64,000 nt of DNA, taken from the NCBI RefSeq assembly GCF_003367395.1, contig NZ_CP031417.1, forward strand, positions 2,170,001 through 2,234,000. Reading direction: 5' to 3'. Origin of the DNA: Pseudolabrys taiwanensis (GTDB taxonomy: Bacteria; Pseudomonadota; Alphaproteobacteria; Rhizobiales; Xanthobacteraceae). Below are positions 8,286-17,410 of this stretch, piece by piece (the stretch's first letter is position 1; the number at the start of each line of letters is the position of its first letter). The notes under the pieces were generated by a model. That model had not been told where the DNA came from. It worked only from the letters and a program-made list of their open reading frames with translations, and ran no database searches. A program made the position numbers and the translations under genes.

Positions 8286-9677
8286 TCAAGCGAGGGCGGC
8301 GGCCGCTTTGCCCGCGAGACGCCCCAGCACGGTCGCCGTCAAAAGGCCGTTGCCGGAGAGATAGCCCGCCGCGGTTTCGCCCGACACGCCGGCCGCCGCG
8401 CCGCCGGCCGCAAACAGATTGGGAAACAGGCCGCCGTCCTGACGTTTCACGCGCGCCTGGGCGTCGACGGCAAGTCCTCCCTGCGTGTGGAACAGCGCGC
8501 CGGTCACCTTCACCGCGTGATAGGGCGGCGTCAGCACCTGTGCCGGCTTGAACACGCGGCCGAAGCGGTCGGCGCCGCCGCGCGCCTTCAGCGCCTCCAC
8601 TTCTTTACAGTCGGCGGCAAACGACGCGAACGGCACGCGCATGCGCGCGGCGAGCTCTGCCAGCGTGTCGGCAGTGATCAGCGCCCCGCCCTTCTCCGCC
8701 GCACGGAAATCCTCGAACTGCCGCGCGATCTCGGCAATGCGCGCGTCGAACACGTCCCACGCGATCTCGCCGGGCTGGCGCAGCACCTCCGCGGCCTGTT
8801 CGGAATAGCCATGCGTCTCGTCGCTGAAACGACGGCCTTGCGCGTTCACCTGGAAGCCGCCCTCGGCGACGACCGCCCAGGTGATGAGGATGTTGTGCGG
8901 CGTCGCCACTGAACCGTGGCCCTGATAGGCGGAGAGATGCGCGAGCTGCGCCGCGAGCGCGCGGCCCCACAGCACCGCCTCGCCCTGATTGCCGGGATGG
9001 CCGAAATAGAGCGCGTCCGCCATCTCCGGAATGAGTTCGCGCACCAGCGCGGCATTGCCGCCATAGCCGTTGCAAGCCAGAACAACCGCGTCGCAGCCGA
9101 CCCTTTCACGCCCGCCATCCGCGCGCGTCAGCTCGACGCCGCGAATGCGGCATTGCTCATCCGCAAACAGAGTTTCGACGCGGCTTTCGGTGAGGATTGT
9201 GACGTCGGCGGCTTCCGCGGCGCTGCGCAGGCGGTCGATCAGCTCGGCGCCGGAGCGTGTCGGCAGGCCATGCATTCGCATCGCCGAATGGCCTGGATAA
9301 GTGAAGTGGTCGATGACATCGAACGGCAGGCCGTAAGTCTCCGCGAGCCATTCGACCGTCGGCCCGGATTCTCTTGCCACCACCTCGACCAGCGCAGTGT
9401 CGTTCTCATGATGCGCCTTGCGCTGAATGTCATCAGCGAACAGCACAGGGCTGTCCGCAATGCCCTTGGCGCGCTGGAAGCGTGTGCCCGCCGCAGGGAT
9501 CAAACCCGCCGATAGCGCCGTCGACCCGGCCGGCACGGCGTCGCGCTCGATCAAGATCGGATCGGCGCCCGCCTCTTTCGCCGCCAAAGCCGCACACAAA
9601 CCGGCCGCGCCAGCGCCGACGATGACCAGCGCCACCTGGGCCTCAAAACTTTCCGGCGGCGGCAGGACGCGGCTCAT
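8286..9677 (-). CDS. FAD-dependent oxidoreductase, fumarate reductase/ketosteroid dehydrogenase type
   Basis: 463 residues with an N-terminal FAD-binding motif VGAGAAGLCAALAAKEAG (about residues 20-37), a second segment HPGNQGEAVLWGRAL, and C-terminal NLFAAGGAAAGVSGETAAGYLSGN region that closes the FAD site, as in soluble fumarate reductase, urocanate reductase and 3-ketosteroid dehydrogenases. It should reduce or form a C=C bond next to a carbonyl or carboxylate. ATG at 9677 overlaps the upstream stop (ATGA). No covalent-heme or membrane part is present. In this operon a 2-ene acid intermediate is a plausible substrate. Confidence 0.88.
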   Translation of the reverse strand: MSRVLPPPESFEAQVALVIVGAGAAGLCAALAAKEAGADPILIERDAVPAGSTALSAGLIPAAGTRFQRAKGIADSPVLFADDIQRKAHHENDTALVEVVARESGPTVEWLAETYGLPFDVIDHFTYPGHSAMRMHGLPTRSGAELIDRLRSAAEAADVTILTESRVETLFADEQCRIRGVELTRADGGRERVGCDAVVLACNGYGGNAALVRELIPEMADALYFGHPGNQGEAVLWGRALAAQLAHLSAYQGHGSVATPHNILITWAVVAEGGFQVNAQGRRFSDETHGYSEQAAEVLRQPGEIAWDVFDARIAEIARQFEDFRAAEKGGALITADTLAELAARMRVPFASFAADCKEVEALKARGGADRFGRVFKPAQVLTPPYHAVKVTGALFHTQGGLAVDAQARVKRQDGGLFPNLFAAGGAAAGVSGETAAGYLSGNGLLTATVLGRLAGKAAAALA

Positions 9678-10267
9678 CCGATGCTCTTGAGCACCTCGGC
9701 AATGGCGGCGATATCGGCGACCGGGCGCAAACCTTCGATCGCGGCCTTATGCATGGCCGGCGTCGGCGCGGCGCAGCCATCTTCCAGCACGGTGACCTCG
9801 ATGTCGCGCACATGCGCATCGCGCACGGTGGAAGCGACGCCGCCATTGGTGACGATGCCGCCGACGATCAGCCGCTCAATACCGAACTTGCGTAGGAGCC
9901 ATTCGAGACGGCTCATATAGAAAGCCGAGTAAGCGAGCTTCTCGACCGTGAAGTCGAGCGGCTGCAGCTCATCGACCACCTGTTGGCCCCACGAGCCGGG
10001 CAGGAAATCGCCCTTGCGCAGGAACGGCCGCAGCTTCTTCAGATGCGGTGAGATCATCGGTTCGCCGCCGCGGCCCGGCACCAAGGTGAACAGGGTGCCG
10101 CCGACCACGCCGCCTTTGGCACGCAGCGCATCGGCCAGCGGCTTGAGCTTTGCCGGCAAGGCGGCCGCCTCGGCGCTGACGGCGCCGCCGCGCGCATACG
10201 CGCCGTTCGGATGAATGAAGTCGTTCTGCAGATCGACCAGCAGCAGCGCCGTTGTCGCTAAGTTCAT
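9674..10267 (-). CDS. Isochorismatase-fold protein with Gly in place of the catalytic Cys
   Basis: 197 residues; ATG at 10267 overlaps the stop of the hydantoinase-A gene (ATGA), ruling out the longer open frame. The fold is clear: LLLVDLQNDF (Asp12), Lys110 in VEKLAYSAF, and the strand-turn normally reading TNVCVEST. Here that turn reads TNGGVAST (residues 140-147), so the nucleophilic cysteine is replaced by Gly143. In amidase members (maleamate, N-carbamoylsarcosine, ureidoacrylate hydrolases) that Cys is essential; in true isochorismatases (EntB, PhzD) it is also Gly and the enzyme acts without a covalent intermediate. So a non-amidase, vinyl-ether or C-C type reaction, or a binding role, should be considered. 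Confidence 0.85.
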   Translation of the reverse strand: MNLATTALLLVDLQNDFIHPNGAYARGGAVSAEAAALPAKLKPLADALRAKGGVVGGTLFTLVPGRGGEPMISPHLKKLRPFLRKGDFLPGSWGQQVVDELQPLDFTVEKLAYSAFYMSRLEWLLRKFGIERLIVGGIVTNGGVASTVRDAHVRDIEVTVLEDGCAAPTPAMHKAAIEGLRPVADIAAIAEVLKSIG

Positions 10268-12336
10268 GACTTGCGCTCCACGACCAGATTGCCCAGCGCA
10301 TCGACGCGGCCGGCAAGATCGGGATCGATGAAGATGGTGGCGTCGGGCTGCTCCAGCACCGCCGGCCCTTCGATCACGCTGCCGGCTGGCAGATCGAGCC
10401 GCGACCACACTTTCGTCTCATGCCACTGGCCACCGTGGAACACTTGGCGCGCGCCCTTTGCCGCTTTGTCCAGAGACGCATCCGCCCCCGGCGAGAAAGC
10501 CGACAGGTCAAAGGCTGGACGACGACCGATCGCCGCCGTGCGCAGCGAGACGATGCGCGTCGGAATGCCTGGCAGCAGCCGGCCGAAGGCGGCTTCGTAG
10601 GTCTTATCGAACGCCGCGCGGATCGTTGTTTCGGTGACACCGGTGCCGTTGTCACCGAACGTCACCGGCAGCGGCACCGCCACCGTATGCGTCTGCCCAA
10701 GATAGTGCATGTCGAGTTCGAACAGCACATCGATGCGCTCGACGGCGATGCCGGCGGAGTCCACCACCGCCTTCGCTTCCTTGCCGGCCGTCACCATGCG
10801 CTTGTCGAGCGCGGCGATGTCGAGGCCGTCCACCATGAGATTGACGGTCTGCACCTGATCGTGGCGCAGGTCGGCGATGACGCAGCCCAGCGCCGAGGTG
10901 ACGCCGGGGAAGCGCGGCACCAGCGCGCCCTTCAGTCCGATCTCCTTCACCAGTGCGCTGACATGCAGTGCGCCGCCGCCGCCGAACGGCATAGCGACGA
11001 ACTTCGCCGGATCGTGCCCGCGCTCGATCGAGACGAGCCGGATCGCGCCGGCCATGCGCGCATCGGCGACCCGGACGATGGCTTCGGCCGCCGCCATCAC
11101 GTCGATGTTCAACGGTTGCGCGACATGCGTGGCGATGGCGCGCTTGGCCGCCTCGACGTCGAGCGAGGCGAGCTTGCCCCCGATCGGCCGCGCCGCATTA
11201 ATGCGGCCGAGCACGACATGGGCGTCAGTGAGCGTCGGGCGGTCATTACCCTGCCCGTAACAAACCGGGCCCGGCACCGAGCCGGCGCTTTCCGGGCCGA
11301 CCTGCAACAGACCGCCGCGATCGACCCAGGCGATGGAGCCACCGCCGGCGCCGATGGTGGTGATCTCGATCATCGGCGTGCGAATGACCATGCCGAAGTC
11401 GATGGTGGTCTGCGCCGCCAGCGACGGCTTGCCGCCGGCAACCAGCGACACGTCGAACGAGGTGCCGCCAAGATCGCCGGTGATGATGTTCTCGTGCCCG
11501 GCCGCGCGGGCAATCGCCGCCGCGGCGATGACCCCCGCCGCCGGCCCCGACAGGGCCGTGCGCACGGGCAGGCGGCGCGCGGTCCTGGTCGACATCACGC
11601 CGCCGTTCGACTGCACGATGTGGAAGGTGCCTTTGAAGCTGTTGTCGGCGAGCGCATTTTCGAGACGCGCCAGATAGGCCGCGACGCCGGGCTGCAGATA
11701 GGCGTTGAGACCCGTGGTCGAGGCACGCTCGAATTCGCGGATCTCCGGCAGCACCTGGTGCGACGCCGAGACATGCTCGTTGTGCCACACCGCCTGCGCC
11801 GCTTCGAAGGCGCGTCTCTCGTTCTCTGCGTTGGCATAAGCGTTGATGAAGATAATGGCGAGCGCCTGCGCACCCTTCGCTTTCAGCGCTTCCGCCGCCT
11901 TGCGCACGGCATCGACATCGACCGGCGTGCGGATCGATCCATCCGACAAGGTGCGTTCGTCGACTTCGAGGCGCAGGTCGCGATCGGCGATAGGCGTGAA
12001 GTCGCCCCACAGGCCCCAGGTCTGGCGCCGATCGCGGCGGCGCATCTCCAGCACGTCGCGGAAGCCGCGCGTGGTGATGACGCCGACGCGCGTGCCCTTG
12101 CGCTCCAGCAGCATATTGGTGCCGACCGTCGTGCCATGCACGATTGAGCCGAAATTCTCGACTTTGCCGAGCGCTTCGAGGCCCTGCATGAAACCGGCGG
12201 CTTCGTTGCCACGGTTCGACGGTACCTTGGCGGTGCGGAACGTGCGCGCAGCCTCATCGAACAGGAACAGATCGGTGAACGTGCCGCCGACATCGACGCC
12301 GACGATGGCTTTCTTTTCGCTCATCTTCTCACTCAC
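10264..12336 (-). CDS. Hydantoinase/oxoprolinase family protein, A subunit (HyuA-like)
   Basis: 690 residues of the ATP-dependent N-methylhydantoinase A / 5-oxoprolinase / acetone carboxylase superfamily. The N-terminus has the actin-like phosphate motif GVDVGGTFTDLFLFD (about residues 13-27) and a second motif TGDLGGTSFDVSLV (about 285-298); the middle has the SNGGVMS and GGGGALH segments of the family. Start is GTG at 12336, seven bases after GGAGGGG and overlapping the upstream stop (GTGA); an ATG at 12324 is the alternative. With the B subunit it would use ATP to open a cyclic amide or carboxylate a ketone. The substrate is not fixed by sequence. Confidence 0.9.
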   Translation of the reverse strand: MSEKMSEKKAIVGVDVGGTFTDLFLFDEAARTFRTAKVPSNRGNEAAGFMQGLEALGKVENFGSIVHGTTVGTNMLLERKGTRVGVITTRGFRDVLEMRRRDRRQTWGLWGDFTPIADRDLRLEVDERTLSDGSIRTPVDVDAVRKAAEALKAKGAQALAIIFINAYANAENERRAFEAAQAVWHNEHVSASHQVLPEIREFERASTTGLNAYLQPGVAAYLARLENALADNSFKGTFHIVQSNGGVMSTRTARRLPVRTALSGPAAGVIAAAAIARAAGHENIITGDLGGTSFDVSLVAGGKPSLAAQTTIDFGMVIRTPMIEITTIGAGGGSIAWVDRGGLLQVGPESAGSVPGPVCYGQGNDRPTLTDAHVVLGRINAARPIGGKLASLDVEAAKRAIATHVAQPLNIDVMAAAEAIVRVADARMAGAIRLVSIERGHDPAKFVAMPFGGGGALHVSALVKEIGLKGALVPRFPGVTSALGCVIADLRHDQVQTVNLMVDGLDIAALDKRMVTAGKEAKAVVDSAGIAVERIDVLFELDMHYLGQTHTVAVPLPVTFGDNGTGVTETTIRAAFDKTYEAAFGRLLPGIPTRIVSLRTAAIGRRPAFDLSAFSPGADASLDKAAKGARQVFHGGQWHETKVWSRLDLPAGSVIEGPAVLEQPDATIFIDPDLAGRVDALGNLVVERKS

Positions 12337-14072
12337 GCGCGGGCCCCTCCGCGCAGCTTCGCGGTTGCACCGTCGTCGACCGTGCCGTCGGCGTTGACGG
12401 CCACGCCGTAATCGCTCGCCGCCTTCTCGCGCGACACGTAGCCGAGCACGACGTCGCGCGCGACGCGGCCCGGTTCGCGCGTCATCGGATCGCCGAAGCC
12501 GCCGCCGCCCGGCGTTTCCAGCCGCACACGTTGGCCGCGCTTGATGCGCACATCGGTGATCTTGGACACGAGATCCGGCGAGCGCTCGCCGCTCTCGGCT
12601 TCAAAGAAGAAGCGGTTGAGCGCGGCGCTCTTGCCGCCATTGACGCCGAAGGGCGGAAACTTGCCGCGCTCCCCGAGCAGGAATACGTCGGTGTCGCCCT
12701 CGTTCAGCGCCTCGATCTCGTAGATCGCGCCGCAGCCGCCGCGGTTAAACCCGGGGCCGGCCGAATCCGGGCGCAAAGCCCACTGCGTGAACATGATCGG
12801 ATAAAGCGACTCCAGGATCTCCGCCGGCGGAATGGTCGCCGTCGAGATCGGGTTATTGCCGTGGTTGAGGCCGTCGCCTTCCGGGTTACCACCGAGGCCG
12901 CCGCCGAAGAAGCAGAACATCACCCAGCGCTTGTGATCCGCCCGCCAACCGGCGAGCGACAGCGCATTGATGGTGGCGTAAGGGCTGCCATTGGCGCGCT
13001 CCGGCGCCGCCTTGGCGAAGGCGCCGAACACGGTGTCGATGACGCGCAAGATGGTCTCGGTATAGCCGCCGACCGGCTTCGGCGCCGACACGCCGAGCAA
13101 TGTCGTATCGGGGATGACGAAGTCGATCGGCGCGAGACACCCGGCATTGGCCGGCACATCGGTGAACAGATGCTTGAGCGCCACATAGCAGCAGGCGACC
13201 GCGGTCGAGCGCGCGATGTTCAGCGGGCCGCGGCACGGCGGCGCCGAGCGCGAGAAGTCGAGCGTCATACGGTCGCCGGCGATGGTCAGGGCGAGTGCGA
13301 TGCGCAGCGGCTCGTCGCTGATGCCGTCGTTGTCGAGGAAATCGTCATACGAATAGGTGCCGTCCGGCAGCGCCGCGATGTTGGCACGCATCAGCGCCTC
13401 GGCGCGCTGCGACAAAGCCTGCAGCGCCGCGGCGACGGTATCGTCGCCGTATTCGTCGAGCAGCGCATGCACGCGCTGTTCGCCGAGGTGCAGTGCGTTG
13501 AGCTGGCCGTTGAGATCGCCCCAGTTCGATTGCGGCACGCGCGAATTGGCCGCGAGGATATCGGCGACATCCTCCTGGAACACGCCGTCGCGCACGATCT
13601 TCACCGGCGGAATGCGGAAGCCTTCCTGGAAGCTCTCGGTCGCCTTCGCATTGAAATTGCCGGGCACATTGCCGCCAACGTCGAGCCAGTGGCCGACCGA
13701 GGCGAGCCAGGCGAACACCTTTCCGCCACGCATAACCGGCCGCACCAGGCGGAAGTCGTTGAGATGCGTGCCGCCGTCGTAAGGGTCGTTGAAGAGATAG
13801 GTGTCGCCCTCCTTCAGGTCACCTTGCGCCTTGGCCTTGTCGATCACCGCCTTCACGGCAAACGCCATGGCGCCGACGAAGATCGGCAGCCCGGACGTGC
13901 CCTGCACCAAGGTGGCGCCGGTCTCGGCGTGATAGAGGCCGTGACAGGCGTCATGCGCCTCGGCGATGATCGGGTTGAAGGCCGAGCGGTAGAGCGTCGC
14001 GTCCATCTCGTCGGCGATCTGAACGAGACGGCCGTTGAGCACGGCGAGCGTAACGGGATCGAGCGTGCGCAT
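12333..14072 (-). CDS. Hydantoinase/oxoprolinase family protein, B subunit (HyuB-like)
   Basis: 579 residues. The ATG at 14072 (MRTLDPVTLAVLNGRL) overlaps the previous stop as TGATG and is preferred over an upstream in-frame start. Family hallmarks include the N-terminal EMDATLYRSAFNPIIAEAHD, FNDPYDGGTHLNDF (about residues 105-118), and the C-terminal glycine-rich TPGGGGFGDPMTR, shared with N-methylhydantoinase B and the C-terminal part of 5-oxoprolinase. Partner of the HyuA-like protein encoded directly downstream. Confidence 0.9.
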   Translation of the reverse strand: MRTLDPVTLAVLNGRLVQIADEMDATLYRSAFNPIIAEAHDACHGLYHAETGATLVQGTSGLPIFVGAMAFAVKAVIDKAKAQGDLKEGDTYLFNDPYDGGTHLNDFRLVRPVMRGGKVFAWLASVGHWLDVGGNVPGNFNAKATESFQEGFRIPPVKIVRDGVFQEDVADILAANSRVPQSNWGDLNGQLNALHLGEQRVHALLDEYGDDTVAAALQALSQRAEALMRANIAALPDGTYSYDDFLDNDGISDEPLRIALALTIAGDRMTLDFSRSAPPCRGPLNIARSTAVACCYVALKHLFTDVPANAGCLAPIDFVIPDTTLLGVSAPKPVGGYTETILRVIDTVFGAFAKAAPERANGSPYATINALSLAGWRADHKRWVMFCFFGGGLGGNPEGDGLNHGNNPISTATIPPAEILESLYPIMFTQWALRPDSAGPGFNRGGCGAIYEIEALNEGDTDVFLLGERGKFPPFGVNGGKSAALNRFFFEAESGERSPDLVSKITDVRIKRGQRVRLETPGGGGFGDPMTREPGRVARDVVLGYVSREKAASDYGVAVNADGTVDDGATAKLRGGARA

Positions 14073-14956
14073 CAGTTCTTGCCCGGCTTGTAGTCCGCGT
14101 ACCATTTGCCGCGCTCCAAAGTCTCAGGCGTCCCGATGAGACCGTTGAGCGCGTTGAAGTCGAACATCTTCTGGCGGAAGGCGTCGGTCGTGCCGTCGGC
14201 CTTGAGCGTCGCGTAGAAGTCCTGCGCCGCCTTGGCGATGGCGCGCACGATGCCGCCAGGGAAGATGACAAAGGAGAAGCCAAGCTTTTCCAGATCGTGC
14301 GCGGGTACGATCGGTGTCTTGCCGCCCTCCACCATGTTGGCCATCAGCGGCAGGCCTGTGCCGACGCGTTCGACGACGCGGGCGAGTTCCGTGCGCTCAC
14401 GCGGCGCTTCAACGAACAGCATGTCGGCGCCGGCTTCGCGATAGGCCGCGATGCGGGCGATGGCACTGTCGAGCCCTTCCACCGCCACGGCATCGGTCCG
14501 CGCGATGATCAAGGTCTCGCGCGAGTGGCGCGCATCGACAGCGGCTTTGATCTTGCCGGCCATTTCAAGCGCCGGGATTAGCGCCTTATCGTCGAGATGA
14601 CCGCAACGCTTCGGGAAATCCTGATCTTCGAGCTGGATGGCGTTGGCCCCCGCCCGCTCCAAAAGGCGCACAGTACGTTCGACATTGAGCGCATTGCCGT
14701 AGCCGGTGTCGGCATCGACGACGAGATAAGAGCCGACACGATCGCGGATGAGCGTCACCGTATCGACGACTTCGCTCAAGCTGACGAGGCCGATGTCGGG
14801 CCGGCCGAGCTTGGTGTAGGCGATCGCCGCCCCCGAAACGTACATCGCCTCGAAGCCCGCCTGCTCCGCGATAAGCGCGGTGAGCGGGTCGTAGACGCCC
14901 GGCGCGACGAGAATGGACGGACGCGCGAGACGCGCGCGCAGCGTTTTTTCGGTCAT
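14072..14956 (-). CDS. Isocitrate lyase/PEP mutase family lyase
   Basis: 294 residues with the superfamily TIM-barrel and its markers: VDADTGYGN (residues 80-88, metal site), QLEDQDFPKRCGH (108-120) with the catalytic Cys118 in the KRCGH loop, and LIIARTDA. The Cys loop argues for a C-C lyase (methylisocitrate lyase, 2,3-dimethylmalate lyase, oxaloacetate hydrolase group) rather than a phosphonomutase. Such enzymes split substituted malates or citrates to pyruvate, glyoxylate or similar plus a second acid. It sits 27 bases after livF in the same direction and next to an aconitase-family pair (20591-23646), so hydration then cleavage of an unsaturated dicarboxylate is a reasonable pairing. Confidence 0.88.
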   Translation of the reverse strand: MTEKTLRARLARPSILVAPGVYDPLTALIAEQAGFEAMYVSGAAIAYTKLGRPDIGLVSLSEVVDTVTLIRDRVGSYLVVDADTGYGNALNVERTVRLLERAGANAIQLEDQDFPKRCGHLDDKALIPALEMAGKIKAAVDARHSRETLIIARTDAVAVEGLDSAIARIAAYREAGADMLFVEAPRERTELARVVERVGTGLPLMANMVEGGKTPIVPAHDLEKLGFSFVIFPGGIVRAIAKAAQDFYATLKADGTTDAFRQKMFDFNALNGLIGTPETLERGKWYADYKPGKN

Positions 14957-14983
14957 TCGTTTTAGTCCCGGCTAAAGTCCGAA

Positions 14984-15697
14984 TTAAAGGCCCAAGTAAG
15001 CGCGTTTGAGTTCAGGGTCGGCGGCAATCGCCGCGGCGGCACCGGACATCACGAAGACGCCTTCCGCCAGGATGTAAGCGCGGTCGGCCACTTCCAGGCT
15101 CTGCACCACGTTCTGCTCGACCAAAAGGATAGCAACGCCGTCGGCGCGGATACGCCCGATCAGCGTGAACAGTTCCTCGACCAGCAAAGGCGACAGGCCG
15201 AGTGATGGCTCGTCGAGGATGATCAACTTCGGCTCGGCCATCAGGCCGCGGCCAATCGCCAGCATCTGCTGCTCGCCGCCGGAAAGCGTACCGGCATATT
15301 GCGAGGTGCGCTCACGCAGGCGTGGGAAGATGGAGAACACGCGCTCGCGGTTCTGCGCGCGGCGCGCGGTGGCGCGGCGATAGCTGCCGAGATCGAGATT
15401 GTCGCTCACCGTCATATTCGGAAAAATGCGGCGGCCTTCCGGCACGTGGATCAGTCCACGTTCGACGATAGCCGGCGGCTTCTCCTTCTCGATCGAAGCG
15501 CCGTCGAAACGGATCGAGCCGTCGCGCGCACGCACGATACCCGAGAGCGTTCGGTTGAGCGTCGACTTGCCAACGCCGTTGGAGCCGAGCACCGCAACGA
15601 TCTCGCCCGGTGCCACCGTGAGGTCGACGCCGCACAAGACCTTCGTCTCGCCGTAACCGGCGCGCAGGCCGCGCACCTCGAGGAGCGCGTCGGTCAT
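14984..15697 (-). CDS. livF: Branched-chain amino acid-type ABC transporter ATPase LivF
   Basis: 237 residues beginning at the ATG at 15697, which overlaps the livG stop (ATGA). Walker A reads GSNGVGKS, the signature LSGGEQQ, Walker B LIILDEPSLGLSPL, and the length and LGSYRRA segment are those of LivF. One of two ATPases of a complete Liv-type importer. The Liv family moves branched-chain amino acids but also many aromatic and organic acids, and the operon context points to the latter. Confidence 0.92.
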   Translation of the reverse strand: MTDALLEVRGLRAGYGETKVLCGVDLTVAPGEIVAVLGSNGVGKSTLNRTLSGIVRARDGSIRFDGASIEKEKPPAIVERGLIHVPEGRRIFPNMTVSDNLDLGSYRRATARRAQNRERVFSIFPRLRERTSQYAGTLSGGEQQMLAIGRGLMAEPKLIILDEPSLGLSPLLVEELFTLIGRIRADGVAILLVEQNVVQSLEVADRAYILAEGVFVMSGAAAAIAADPELKRAYLGL

Positions 15698-16440
15698 GAC
15701 ACCACCCCCAGCTTCTTGGCGGCGCCATGGCCGAGATAGGCCTCGATCACGCGGCGGTCGGAAGCGACTTCGCTCGGCGCGCCTTGCGCGATGATGCTGC
15801 CCTCGGCGAGCACGAACATATGCCGCGACAGGCTCATCACCGCCTGCATCACGTGTTCGATCATCAGAATGGTGATGCCGCGGTCGCACAGCGCGCGGAT
15901 CACCGGCACCATATCGCGGATCTCGGACGGGTTAAGTCCGGCCAGCACTTCATCAAGCAAGAGGAACTGCGGCTCCGTCGCCAGCGCTTTCGCCAGCTCG
16001 AGCCGCTTGCGGCCGGCGACGGTGAGCGTGTCGGCCGGCCGGTCGAGCATATCGCCAAGGCCGAGCTCGCGGCCAACTTTGTCGGCGGCGGCGAGCGCGT
16101 CCCCGCGCTTGGGATGGCGCAGATGCGCGCCGACCAAAATGTTCTCACGCACCGACAGACCGGCGAAAGGCTGCACGATCTGAAAGGTGCGCGCGATGCC
16201 GCGCCGCGCCAGTTCGTGTGGCGGCAGCCCGGTGATCGCCTCACCTTTGTAGCGCACGAGGCCGTCGGTCGGCTTCTGGAAACCAGAAATGATCGAGAAG
16301 AGCGTGGTCTTGCCGGCGCCGTTCGGGCCGATCAAGCCGGTAATGCAGCCGGGCTCCGCATTCAGCGAAGCGGCATTCACCGCCAACAGGCCGCCGAAGC
16401 GGCAGGACACGCGCTCGACCGACAGCAGCGGCTCAGCCAT
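15694..16440 (-). CDS. livG: Branched-chain amino acid-type ABC transporter ATPase LivG
   Basis: 248 residues from the ATG at 16440, eight bases inside the livM reading frame; longer in-frame starts would run deep into livM. Walker A GPNGAGKTTLF, the LivG-specific insertion with GIARTFQI, and Walker B LLLDEVLAGLNPSE. The usual LSGG signature is degraded to LTVAGRKRLELA, as is common in LivG proteins where it reads L-x-G-x-x-R. Partners LivF. Confidence 0.92.
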   Translation of the reverse strand: MAEPLLSVERVSCRFGGLLAVNAASLNAEPGCITGLIGPNGAGKTTLFSIISGFQKPTDGLVRYKGEAITGLPPHELARRGIARTFQIVQPFAGLSVRENILVGAHLRHPKRGDALAAADKVGRELGLGDMLDRPADTLTVAGRKRLELAKALATEPQFLLLDEVLAGLNPSEIRDMVPVIRALCDRGITILMIEHVMQAVMSLSRHMFVLAEGSIIAQGAPSEVASDRRVIEAYLGHGAAKKLGVVS

Positions 16441-17410
16441 TGACGGCCTCCCGCTTTGCCGGGCGTACGAAATAACGGCGCGCTGTGTCGACAAGGCCGA
16501 TCAGCCCGCGCGGCGTAAAGCCGATGACCAGCACCAGCACGCAGCCGTAAACAATCAGGCTGAGACCGGGCGCATCGCCGGCGACGTGCTTTGCCGCCTC
16601 GCCGAGCCCCTGCACCACCAGCGCGCCGAGCAGCGGACCGAACACCGTGCCGACGCCGCCGATGATCGGCGTCAGCAGCGCCTCGATCGACATGCGTGCG
16701 CCATAAGCGATGCCGGAGTCCACGAAGAGAAAGTACTGCGTGTAGAAGCAGCCGGACGCCGCGGTGATGGCAGCGGAGATGATCATGGCGCCGAGCTTGA
16801 CGCGCGTCGTGTTTACGCCGAGCGCTTTGGCCGCGTCTTCGTTCTCGCGCACGGCGATCAGGTAGGCGCCGAAGCGTGAGCGTTCGATCGCATAGGCGAT
16901 CAAGAGCGAAAGGGCGACCAGTGCCAGGATGAACCAGTAGAAGGCGGCACGGCTTTGGAACTGCAGCACCTCGACGCGCAGGTCGAGTTTCACCAAAGTG
17001 CCGACCCCGGCGCCGGTGATCGGCGCGACGCTGGCAATGATGCGCAGCACCTCGGCGAAGGCCAGCGTGACCAGTGCGAAGTAGGACCCACGCAGGCCGG
17101 CGCGGAACGTCAAGGCGCCGATCACGCCGCCGACGGCCGCTCCCAGCGCAATGCCGGCCGCAAAGGCTGGCCAGGCATTGACGCCGTACCGGACTTGGAG
17201 GATCGCGGTCGTGTAGGCGCCCGTGCCGAAGAACGCCGCGTGGCCAAACGAATACTGTCCGCCGTAGCCGCCGAGAATGTTCCAGCCCTGCCCCGCCAGC
17301 GCGACCAGCAGTGTGACGACGAGGAAGTTGAGCGTCGTGTTCGACTGCACGACCAGCGGCACGGCCGCCAGTGCGGCAATGACGAGGATGATGGCGCCGA
17401 GGCGCTTCAT
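16433..17410 (-). CDS. livM: Branched-chain amino acid-type ABC permease LivM
   Basis: 325 residues with about nine hydrophobic helices and the LivM hallmark GGYGGQYSFGHAAFFGTGAY (about residues 47-66) plus a cytosolic segment RENEDAAKALGVNTTRVKL that contacts the ATPases. ATG at 17410 overlaps the livH stop by four bases. Confidence 0.92.
   Translation of the reverse strand: MKRLGAIILVIAALAAVPLVVQSNTTLNFLVVTLLVALAGQGWNILGGYGGQYSFGHAAFFGTGAYTTAILQVRYGVNAWPAFAAGIALGAAVGGVIGALTFRAGLRGSYFALVTLAFAEVLRIIASVAPITGAGVGTLVKLDLRVEVLQFQSRAAFYWFILALVALSLLIAYAIERSRFGAYLIAVRENEDAAKALGVNTTRVKLGAMIISAAITAASGCFYTQYFLFVDSGIAYGARMSIEALLTPIIGGVGTVFGPLLGALVVQGLGEAAKHVAGDAPGLSLIVYGCVLVLVIGFTPRGLIGLVDTARRYFVRPAKREAVNG

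Noticed and set aside
10420..12147. 575-codon plus-strand frame opposite the hydantoinase A gene
   Set aside because: Antisense shadow; no recognisable motif, while the minus strand encodes a complete conserved protein.
14072..14956. Phosphonopyruvate mutase or CPEP phosphonomutase
   Set aside because: The KRCGH loop with the catalytic Cys indicates a C-C lyase branch, and no phosphonate genes are near.
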